63,305 nucleotides of DNA from contig NZ_BJYR01000027.1 in assembly GCF_007991615.1 (NCBI RefSeq), positions 1-63,305 on the forward strand, given 5' to 3'. The notes under the pieces were generated by a model. That model was not told the DNA's origin. It saw only the letters and a list, made by a program, of their open reading frames with translations, and did not search any database. The DNA comes from Novosphingobium sediminis. GTDB lineage: Bacteria > Pseudomonadota > Alphaproteobacteria > Sphingomonadales > Sphingomonadaceae. Positions 54,430-61,884 of this stretch are shown one piece after another; the stretch's first letter is position 1, and each line of letters opens with the position of its first letter. The translations under genes were made by a program, and so were the position numbers.

Positions 54430-54891
54430 ATGTACCATCCAACCGCTGCCGCCAGACCAGCCAATGAAAGCCTGGCCCGCGTTCTTGCCCATGCGATCGA
54501 AGCCGCCGGCAAACCCCGCCACAGGATTGCCAATGAATGCGGCATGCATCGCGAGACCCTGCTTCGCCTTGCGCGCGGCGAGCGGCCTATCGGGCTCGAC
54601 GAAGCAGCACGCGTGCTCTCCGCCTGTGGAGCGCACCCCCGCGCATCGATGATTCTCGCGCTCGCCGGGCAGGAAGATCTCGCTTGCGAGTGGATGCATG
54701 GCGAGATGGGCGAATTTCTCGAAGAGTTCTTCACCAGCCTGCCCCTTCATCTGCAGCGGACGTTGGGACGCCGGATTGAGGATCTGCGGCCGCGGTGGGC
54801 TAACGGCACCTCACAGCTCGTGGCGCGAATGCTGGCTAAGCACATCGATGATTTTGTGGGCCGCGACATCGCAATGTCGCTGTCCCGGTAA
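54430..54891 (+). CDS. XRE-like helix-turn-helix regulator, 153 aa, divergent from the tra operon
   Basis: ATG at 54430 has AGGAG upstream. Residues about 15-65 (LARVLAHAIEAAGKPRHRIANECGMHRETLLRLARGER) form an XRE-type helix-turn-helix; the C-terminal half (FLEEFFTSLPLHLQRTLG) is helical and may dimerise. Its divergent place next to traA makes it a good candidate regulator of transfer, activator or repressor. A TTTCCTAC site (54364-54371) is upstream, so it may itself be controlled by the S24 repressor. Confidence 0.75.
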   Translation: MYHPTAAARPANESLARVLAHAIEAAGKPRHRIANECGMHRETLLRLARGERPIGLDEAARVLSACGAHPRASMILALAGQEDLACEWMHGEMGEFLEEFFTSLPLHLQRTLGRRIEDLRPRWANGTSQLVARMLAKHIDDFVGRDIAMSLSR

Positions 54892-54918
54892 ATCCTTGAG
54901 TTCGGAGGGGACCGAACC

Positions 54919-55176
54919 TTGCGAATGAGACCAGCAATGCCGCATGCAACACAAGATGAAACGCAGACGCCTCAACCGCCCGAAGTATTGCCGCCGGCAA
55001 GGCTTTTACGCCTGCCGGAGGTTATCGCCCGCGTCGGACTACGCCGCTCCGCGATCTACCAGCGTATGAGCGAAGGGCGCTTCCCAAGGTCGCGATCGCT
55101 CGGCCCCAAATGCGCAGTTTGGGTTGAGGCAGAAATTGACGAGTGGATCCGCGCTGTATCGCGAATTCCAAACTGA
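54919..55176 (+). CDS. AlpA-family MerR-like DNA-binding protein, 85 aa
   Basis: TTG 54919 (with GGAGGGG 8 bp upstream) or ATG 54925 is the start. The core LLRLPEVIARVGLRRSAIYQRMSEGRFPRSRSLGPKCAVW and EAEIDEWI match AlpA-type winged helix proteins, which regulate integrases or excision in phages and islands. No integrase is adjacent here, so the target is unknown; it may act at the tra or defence cargo promoters. Confidence 0.8.
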   Translation: MRMRPAMPHATQDETQTPQPPEVLPPARLLRLPEVIARVGLRRSAIYQRMSEGRFPRSRSLGPKCAVWVEAEIDEWIRAVSRIPN

Positions 55177-55224
55177 TGACGCAATGATCTATTCGGTTAG
55201 GATTCCTCGCGCTAAGCTGTGCCA

Positions 55225-55917
55225 ATGGTTTACCGTTACCCCCTTGGCAATTCTCTCCATCCCGAAGCCCTGAAGGAGAAGCAGCGCTCATTGCGCGAGG
55301 GCTTTCAAACGCCCTTAGCACTTCGCGTTCACCGGGCCCTATCATGGCTTCGGCGTGCGGAAGCAGAGGATCAAGACCATGACGTCCGCTTCATCCTTCT
55401 CTGGATCGGATTCAACGCGGCCTATGCCGGTGATGTCGAGGCGTCAGCCAGCAGCTCTGCACCGGAAGGCGAACGCGGCCTGTTTCAGGCATTCTTCTCA
55501 ACCTTGGTGAAGTTCGATGCGCGCCACCGTGTCTACGATGCTGTTTGGCAGCGCTTCAGCCAGGAAATCCGGCTGCTGCTTGACAATCGCTATGTCTATC
55601 ACCCGTTCTGGCAGCACCAGAACGGGGCGGCTGGCCATGCGGATTGGGAGCAGAAACTCGACCGGAGCCGAACTGCGATCAACCATGCCTTGCGCGAACA
55701 TGACACCGCGCGGATCCTTTCGATCCTCTTCGATCGGCTATACGTTCTGCGAAACCAGCTGGTACATGGCGGCGCAACCTGGAACAGCGACGTCAATCGC
55801 GATCAAGTCAGGGATGGCGCATCAATCCTGGGTTGCCTGCTGCCAATCTTTATCGATCTGATGATGGATAACCCGGAACAAGCGTGGCCGATGCCGAACT
55901 ATCCGGTGGTCGACTGA
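55225..55917 (+). CDS. HEPN-like protein with RNxxxH motif, 230 aa
   Basis: ATG 55225 (or GTG 55219) starts an all-helical protein. FILLWIGFNAAYAGDVE (about 56-72) and the late LYVLRNQLVHGG (about 172-183, with R176, N177 and H181) form the RX4-6H signature of HEPN ribonucleases, which occur in toxins, abortive infection and RNA-targeting defence. No antitoxin-like partner is directly attached; the AlpA-like gene is 48 bp upstream and the AAA gene is convergent. Some HEPN families with this motif are inactive in RNA cleavage, so function is inferred. Confidence 0.65.
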   Translation: MVYRYPLGNSLHPEALKEKQRSLREGFQTPLALRVHRALSWLRRAEAEDQDHDVRFILLWIGFNAAYAGDVEASASSSAPEGERGLFQAFFSTLVKFDARHRVYDAVWQRFSQEIRLLLDNRYVYHPFWQHQNGAAGHADWEQKLDRSRTAINHALREHDTARILSILFDRLYVLRNQLVHGGATWNSDVNRDQVRDGASILGCLLPIFIDLMMDNPEQAWPMPNYPVVD

Positions 55918-55939
55918 CTTTAATCGTTCCAGCTCGGTT

Positions 55940-58015
55940 TCATGCTGCTTCGTCCAACCGCTCTGGTCGTCGGTGTAGCGCAGTATCCGAGTGGATGTGA
56001 AACCCCATCATGCCCCTCGCATGGTCGCCGCGGGCTTCGATCTCGTCACGCAGCCAGCGCACCAGGACAACAGGATCTCGTTCCGCGAGCAGATTTGCGC
56101 GGTGCGCAACGACGGCAAAGTCGCCGGGGGTTTGGCCGTGGTGGATGGGCCACTTCAAAGGCCAGTCGAGCCCGAACCTGGCTTTGAAAAGCTGGCTGGC
56201 CTGAGCAGGAGTCATGGCATTGAACGCGGCGCGGATCGTGAAGCGGCGCTGTGTCGCCGGATCGAGATTACCAGCCAGATTGGTCGTAGCGACGAAGGGA
56301 GTGCGGAGGTGTTCGAGCTGCACCAGCATCTCGTTGACCTGGCTGACCTCCCAGCTCCTCTGACCGGCTTCGCGGCGATACAGGAAGCTATCGACCTCGT
56401 CGATCAACAGCAGTGCGCCGCGCTCGGCCGCCCTGGCAAAGGCTTCGGCGATGTTCTGTTCGGTCTCACCTACATAGGGGCTCATGAGGTCCGAGCACCG
56501 CCGCTCTTCGATCTCCAACCCCATGACCTCGGCAAGATGCCTTGCAAAGGCGGACTTGCCAGTACCTGAAGGCCCGGACAGCAACAGGCTCCAACCGCGG
56601 TTGGGGGCAGCGGCCAACCGCTCTGCAAGACGAGACAAGTCCGTGTCCGCACGCGACAGATTGGGGTCGTAGACTGAACAACCGGACGCTTCCGGCGTGC
56701 AGGACTGTCCCAGAACGCGCATTACGCTATGGATCGCAGTCTTCGCGACATCTGCCCCGCCATTGGCAAGATGGGCAGCCTTCATACCTGCAGCCACCAC
56801 GGCAGGGGGCGCTTTCAGGCAAGCGATATCGCGCAGTTCAGCATTGCTGAGGTCAACCGATGCAGCTTCAGCGGACCTTTTGGCTACTCGCTCTCGGACA
56901 GCCAAGCGCGGGCGATCGAAGCCGATCGCAAGGGTCATGCGTCGCAAGACGGCGGGATCCAACCGCGAACGCTGGTTGACGATCCAGATCGTGGAAACCT
57001 GCGGTGCTTCGACGAGACGGTTAATCCACTGCTTTGAACTCCCTTTGCGCTCGCTCAGCATCAGGACATCGTCGGCTTCATCGACGACGATAACCCTGTC
57101 CCGATGATGACGGCACATCGCCCGCAAGATCATCAGATGATCGAGGCGCTCGGAGCGATCGGGCTCGTTGCCGAAATCGTCGCTTAGACCGGCAAAGATC
57201 GCGCCGCTTCCTGCCTCAGTTGCAAGGGTGCGCGCGAACTCGGTCTTGCCAGTTCCGGGTTCCCCGAACAGCAAGATGCTGACTGGTTCCTTGCTCGAGA
57301 GGACTTTGAGAGCGATGCTCCGCAACGGATCGAGGTGCTCGAAATCGTCCCACAGCAATCCCCCTTGCTCCGGTTCAGGCATGAGCCAGCGCAGCATCTC
57401 GTCCCGGGTCTCCGCATGGACCCGAATAAGGCGCCTGAGCAGGGGGCTCAGGCTATATTCCCCATCGCGGTCGTCATGAAGAAGGCGAGAGGAGAACAGC
57501 GGTGCACCAGGCACCAGTTTCCGTTCGACGGTGTTGCCGGCGAGGCCAGAAAGTTGCGCGACAGCGCTCGGGGTCAGGTTGCTGCAAGAGATGGGGGCCC
57601 GGCGCACGAGCTCTCGCCAGCACTCAAATTTCCCCCAGCGGGCAAAGACGGTGAGGATGGTAACCTCAGCGGAATCGAGGCCGAACAGTTCGCCAACCCA
57701 TGCAAACACGCTGTCCAACTGGGTTGGCGCGGCGCTCTTCGCCGCCAGTTGCCGAGCCACTGCCCGTAGTTCGGCCACGGTAGGCATTTCCCGATTGGTG
57801 AGTTTGCGCAACGCAGCCACGGGCACCTCACGGTCTATAAGGTCGATCAGATCTTCGCCGCACCGCTTCACCTGATTGACGCTCAAGGCCTGCAGAACCC
57901 GCGCAGCAGCGTGCGCGAAATGCGCCGCTTCACCCTGGTCGCTTTGCCCGAATTCCGCCTGTGCTGCCTTTTGACGTGCCATGTTGTGCGCAATCTCCCT
58001 GAGTTCCGGTTCCAT
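55940..58015 (-). CDS. tandem AAA ATPase, 691 aa
   Basis: ATG at 58015 has AAGG upstream, unlike ATG 58057. After a 230-residue helical N-terminal domain come two AAA modules: Walker A GEPGTGKT (251-258) with VVDEAD (310-315), and GPSGTGKS (481-488) with LLIDEVD (536-542). The second has the classic pore-loop-like segment LMSPYVGETEQNI. It is thus a two-ring remodelling ATPase of the CDC48/ClpA style, with an unknown substrate. It is divergent from a WYL regulator followed by nuclease and helicase genes. Confidence 0.8.
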   Translation of the reverse strand: MEPELREIAHNMARQKAAQAEFGQSDQGEAAHFAHAAARVLQALSVNQVKRCGEDLIDLIDREVPVAALRKLTNREMPTVAELRAVARQLAAKSAAPTQLDSVFAWVGELFGLDSAEVTILTVFARWGKFECWRELVRRAPISCSNLTPSAVAQLSGLAGNTVERKLVPGAPLFSSRLLHDDRDGEYSLSPLLRRLIRVHAETRDEMLRWLMPEPEQGGLLWDDFEHLDPLRSIALKVLSSKEPVSILLFGEPGTGKTEFARTLATEAGSGAIFAGLSDDFGNEPDRSERLDHLMILRAMCRHHRDRVIVVDEADDVLMLSERKGSSKQWINRLVEAPQVSTIWIVNQRSRLDPAVLRRMTLAIGFDRPRLAVRERVAKRSAEAASVDLSNAELRDIACLKAPPAVVAAGMKAAHLANGGADVAKTAIHSVMRVLGQSCTPEASGCSVYDPNLSRADTDLSRLAERLAAAPNRGWSLLLSGPSGTGKSAFARHLAEVMGLEIEERRCSDLMSPYVGETEQNIAEAFARAAERGALLLIDEVDSFLYRREAGQRSWEVSQVNEMLVQLEHLRTPFVATTNLAGNLDPATQRRFTIRAAFNAMTPAQASQLFKARFGLDWPLKWPIHHGQTPGDFAVVAHRANLLAERDPVVLVRWLRDEIEARGDHARGMMGFHIHSDTALHRRPERLDEAA

Positions 58016-58110
58016 GTGGAGCCTTAGAACACAGGAGTACGACAAATATGGTCGCATAAATCGGCAGCTGCGCTTGATGCGACTTGCGCTTGCACGACAG
58101 GTAGTTACCA
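58016..58110. promoter_or_regulatory. divergent control region between AAA and WYL genes
   Basis: The 95-bp gap has GTCGCAT (58051-58057) and ATGCGAC (58077-58083), perfect 7-bp inverted arms with a 19-bp spacer, and a TGCGCTTG direct repeat (58069-58076 and 58085-58092). It must hold both promoters. The repeats are likely binding sites for the WYL protein encoded beside them. Confidence 0.5.
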
Positions 58111-59112
58111 GTGGTTCTAATGACCAAGCGCCTCAGTAATCTCGATCGTACACTCAAACTCGTGCATGCGTTGACGCAAAGCATCGAAGGCTTGTCACTC
58201 GATGAAATGGCCGCATTGCTTGGCGTGAACCGCCGAACAGTTGAGCGTTTGCGCAACGTCATACTCATTCATTTCGACCTGGATGAAACGGTCGATGGGC
58301 GCATCAAGCGCTTCAGGATCAAGGATAGCCCGGGCCGGGCCTATGCGAGGCCAAGCGCTGCCGAAGTCGCCTCGCTCCAAGCCGTCGTCGAAGCCGGACG
58401 GATCGAGGGCACAGCTAACACCGAAGCGCTTGAGAAGCTGCTTTCGAAGATCAAGATCGCCTTCGATAGCGCCGAGCGGCGCCGGCTCGACAATGACCTC
58501 GATCTGCTCACCCGGTTGCAGCGGTCCCGCGTTGCGGCAGGGCCAGCCGTCATCGCTTCGCCCGAGGACCTGACAACGATCCAGTCAGCAATTCTCGCCG
58601 CCCATTGTGTGGATTTCGATTATCAGCCCGATTGGTCTTCTGCGCCCGCTTGGCGACGGGTCGTTCCGTACGGCCTGATCCATGGCCCCATCACCTATCT
58701 GCTCGGCAAGATGCCTGACCGGGATGATCCCCCGTTCACCTTTCGGCTCGATCGCATGAGCAACGTGCGAGATAGCGGGATTATCGGCTGCCCGCCGGAG
58801 GATTGGGACCTCGATGCCTGGATGTCCCGCAGCTTCGGCATCTGGCAAGAGGAAGACCACGATATTGTGCTGCGGGTCCTCCCACATGCGGTCGAGCGCG
58901 CGCGGGCATGGCGGTTTCACCCGAATCAGCAATTCGAAGATGATGGCGAGGAACTGCTGGTGCGGTTTCGATCTGGAGGGCTCTTTGAGCTCGCCAATCA
59001 CCTGTTCGGCTGGGCAGGCGACCTGGTTATCGAAGGACCAGCGTCATTGACGGACATGATGGAGCAGCGGCTCACTGCGGCTCAGGAAATGTTGCGACCG
59101 AAATTGTCGTAG
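58111..59112 (+). CDS. WYL-domain transcriptional regulator, 333 aa
   Basis: GTG 58111 (with AGGTAG upstream) or ATG 58120. The N-terminal winged helix (TLKLVHALTQ, then LSLDEMAALLGVNRRTVERLRNVI) is followed by a helical linker and a WYL domain (about 165-225; FDYQPDWSS, RRVVPYGLIHGPITYLLGKM) and a WCX-like C-terminus (about 255-325). These regulators often control phage-defence loci. The sequence is clearly different from BrxR at 26658, so the element has two WYL switches. Confidence 0.85.
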   Translation: MVLMTKRLSNLDRTLKLVHALTQSIEGLSLDEMAALLGVNRRTVERLRNVILIHFDLDETVDGRIKRFRIKDSPGRAYARPSAAEVASLQAVVEAGRIEGTANTEALEKLLSKIKIAFDSAERRRLDNDLDLLTRLQRSRVAAGPAVIASPEDLTTIQSAILAAHCVDFDYQPDWSSAPAWRRVVPYGLIHGPITYLLGKMPDRDDPPFTFRLDRMSNVRDSGIIGCPPEDWDLDAWMSRSFGIWQEEDHDIVLRVLPHAVERARAWRFHPNQQFEDDGEELLVRFRSGGLFELANHLFGWAGDLVIEGPASLTDMMEQRLTAAQEMLRPKLS

Positions 59113-59169
59113 TTGATGGGCAGAGAACGTGCAGGGCGTGGTGTGACAGTCGTCGGGGGATGAATTTGA

Positions 59170-61884
59170 ATGTTTGAGAACTGCCATCTGCGGATCGGCG
59201 ACGCACCATTTACGAGCTGCATGCCGCTAAGTCCGCAGCTCCTGGCAAGCCTCTACGCCTTGCCTCATTGTGGCGAGATGCCCCTGCGCGAGGTTCTTGA
59301 AACTCAGGGTGAGGATGTCCCCTGGGCGCAAAGCTTTGCAGTCGCCCCCGAACAGACCGCCACGGCTGTTGCCGCAATGCTGCGCCATCTGATGATGGCC
59401 ACCAGCGACCTCGAGCCTGGATCCATTGTGACCGAGGCCTTGCCGTCTGGCGGGCGGGCGCGCACCCATATCGAGGCGCTGCGGGATATTTGGCTTGGTA
59501 ATCCAGCCATTGTGCCGTCCGAACTGGCGATTTTGAAGGCATTCCTTGCCTGTGAGGCAGGCGATGCGTTGCAGTCGCTGCACGTGATTTGGGATCGGAA
59601 TAGCACCCAGCTGACTTCTCTCGAGCGCGCTGTGCTCGAGCATCTCGAAAGTCACCACGGCAAGCCGGACGAAGACGACCTTGATTACGTCCGGTTGATC
59701 TCGGCCCCCAAGACGTGCCGAGCGCCTGACTCGGTCCTCGCCGGTCACGCCCAAAGACATCTGCTCGATCCGTCTGCGCCAACCGTGTCCATAGACGGAA
59801 GCCTCGCTGTTCTCTCTGTCCGGGACGCACTCACGGAATGCGAAGCGGCCGCCGCTATCATCCAGCGCTGCCTTTCCGAGGATCGAACTCTGTCCGCGAG
59901 CGAGATCGGCATCATCCTGCCGTCGGGTCCGGAGTATACGCATTATCTGTCCGAAGCCTTTGCGAAGGCCGGTCTTACCGCATCATCGCTCCCTGCTGCA
60001 CCGGATCGCAGAAATATCGGGGGTGAAGCGCTCCTACATTTCCTGCAGTGCAGGCGGCGGCCCGCGCCCGCCATGGCGCTCGCCTCGCTATACTGTTCCC
60101 CCGTTCTGTGCTGGTCCCCGGACGTGGGAACGGCCTTGGCCAATGCCGTCATGGCCGGCGATTTTCAGCCGATGTTGGTGCATGACTTGAGGGGAAAGCA
60201 GGCTGCGCTGTTCTCGCTTATTCGGTCAGCATCACCTGCGACGAACGGTCAGCTCAAGGAGCAAATCCGTTCCTTTCAGAGACTGCTCAATGATGACGAA
60301 CTGCTTGCTCCCGATGTAGCTGAGGCGAAACAGCTGGCTTCGCGCCTTGTGGCCGCTCTCGGCAATGCCAATGATGCCGCCGAAGCGGAACTGGAAAAGG
60401 CCATTCAATTTGCCGCCGCATACCAGGCACCGCCTTGCCCACGCGGACCCTATTACCTGGGCGGTATCTCGGTCATGTTGGCGCATGAAATGCCCAAGCG
60501 GCAGTTTCGCAAGCTTCTCGTCCTCGGCTTCAACGACGGTGCATATCCGCCCCCGCCTTCGGGGAATCCGTTTTTCCTCGACAGCGAGGTTGAGGCGATT
60601 TCGAGCGCGATCGGATTGCAGCTCCCGTCCCAGGCCAAGCAGCTCGATGCGGCGCTCGACCTTTTTTCGCGTCAGATTGGCTCTGCAAGTGACCAGGTCA
60701 TCTTCCTCCTGTCAGAGCGCGATCGCGGCGGCAGCTTTCTCTCCGCTTCGTCAAGCTTGCCACTCATCTCCCGGCTCATCACAGGCATGGATGATCCGGA
60801 ATCTTTGGTCGTGCCGCTCACGCACAGTGAAGGTACGATCTGGGACAGGCTGGTGGCCTGGATGCCCCGGCCAGTGGTCGAACCCTTGCAGCCCCTCGAA
60901 GTGCAAGCGCACTATGAGTTCGATCTCGATCTCCTGAGCCTGCGCAAGAAGGATGATGGCACCCCGAGAGCGCAGAGCCCGAGCCGACTCGAAAAGCTCC
61001 TCATCAGCCCGCTGGCCTGGGTCTTGGCCGAGCTCGGCGCCGAGCACGTTTCGTGGCAGCCGGAAGCGCTTGACGTCATGCTGCGTGGCTCTCTCGCCCA
61101 CGAGGTGTTCGAACGCCTGTTCCCGCCGGGCAAGGATCATCCGTCCGACGAAGTGATCGAAGAAAAGGTGCCTGAGCTTCTGCTGGAACGCATTCGTGCG
61201 ATTGCACCGTTCCTGCAGACGTCGGCTTGGGCTGTCGAACGCAATACGCTGGAGGCGGAGATCACCAAGTCTGCCAAGCACTGGTCGATGGTACTGAAAT
61301 CCCTCGACGCCGAGATCGTGGGCAACGAATTCTGGCTCACCGGGACCCTGTTTGACCATCCCGTGCATGGCAAAGCAGATTGCCTGCTTCGCCTTCCCGA
61401 TGGTCAGCCGATCGTCGTCGATTATAAGAAGAGCAGCTCCGGAACCCGGAGACAGCGCCTGCAGAAGGGCTGGGACCTGCAGGTCGATCTCTATCGGCGC
61501 ATGACCGTTCGGATCGATGAGCGCAGCCACGAAGCTGTCGTTCGCATTGGCGAGACTTTGAACGGCTGGTCCAAGCAGCCTGCGGTTGCCTATCACACAC
61601 TCAACGACGGCAACGTCCTCCTCAATGGGATCGAGGTGTTCGACAGCACTGATGTCGAACTCGTCGCCGGCGATATTGCCGCGAATGCACTTGCGCTGAT
61701 TTCAGCTCGGTTCGAGGCCCTAAAGGCTGGCCGACTGGAAACAAACACCACGGCCGATGCCAAATTCTTTCAGAAGGCAGCAGCCCTTGGCACCTACGCC
61801 TTGGAAGACAGCCCACTGATCACCGCCTTCATGCGCAACGACACCGCTCCCTCTGTAACCCTTCCGGACGGTCAAGATGACTGA
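59170..61884 (+). CDS. AddB-like PD-(D/E)XK nuclease, 904 aa
   Basis: ATG at 59170 has GGGGGA upstream. The middle part has the degenerate helicase-like LLVLGFNDGAYPPPPSG seen in AddB/RecC proteins. The C-terminal RecB/AddB nuclease has H644 (SLAHEVFERLF), D737 (HGKADCLLRL) and D751-Y-K-K (VVDYKK), followed by WDLQVDLYRRM with its glutamine. The four-cysteine iron-sulfur set of canonical AddB is not obvious. It overlaps the downstream helicase by 8 bp, so the pair should form an AddAB-like complex acting on DNA ends. Confidence 0.75.
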   Translation: MFENCHLRIGDAPFTSCMPLSPQLLASLYALPHCGEMPLREVLETQGEDVPWAQSFAVAPEQTATAVAAMLRHLMMATSDLEPGSIVTEALPSGGRARTHIEALRDIWLGNPAIVPSELAILKAFLACEAGDALQSLHVIWDRNSTQLTSLERAVLEHLESHHGKPDEDDLDYVRLISAPKTCRAPDSVLAGHAQRHLLDPSAPTVSIDGSLAVLSVRDALTECEAAAAIIQRCLSEDRTLSASEIGIILPSGPEYTHYLSEAFAKAGLTASSLPAAPDRRNIGGEALLHFLQCRRRPAPAMALASLYCSPVLCWSPDVGTALANAVMAGDFQPMLVHDLRGKQAALFSLIRSASPATNGQLKEQIRSFQRLLNDDELLAPDVAEAKQLASRLVAALGNANDAAEAELEKAIQFAAAYQAPPCPRGPYYLGGISVMLAHEMPKRQFRKLLVLGFNDGAYPPPPSGNPFFLDSEVEAISSAIGLQLPSQAKQLDAALDLFSRQIGSASDQVIFLLSERDRGGSFLSASSSLPLISRLITGMDDPESLVVPLTHSEGTIWDRLVAWMPRPVVEPLQPLEVQAHYEFDLDLLSLRKKDDGTPRAQSPSRLEKLLISPLAWVLAELGAEHVSWQPEALDVMLRGSLAHEVFERLFPPGKDHPSDEVIEEKVPELLLERIRAIAPFLQTSAWAVERNTLEAEITKSAKHWSMVLKSLDAEIVGNEFWLTGTLFDHPVHGKADCLLRLPDGQPIVVDYKKSSSGTRRQRLQKGWDLQVDLYRRMTVRIDERSHEAVVRIGETLNGWSKQPAVAYHTLNDGNVLLNGIEVFDSTDVELVAGDIAANALALISARFEALKAGRLETNTTADAKFFQKAAALGTYALEDSPLITAFMRNDTAPSVTLPDGQDD

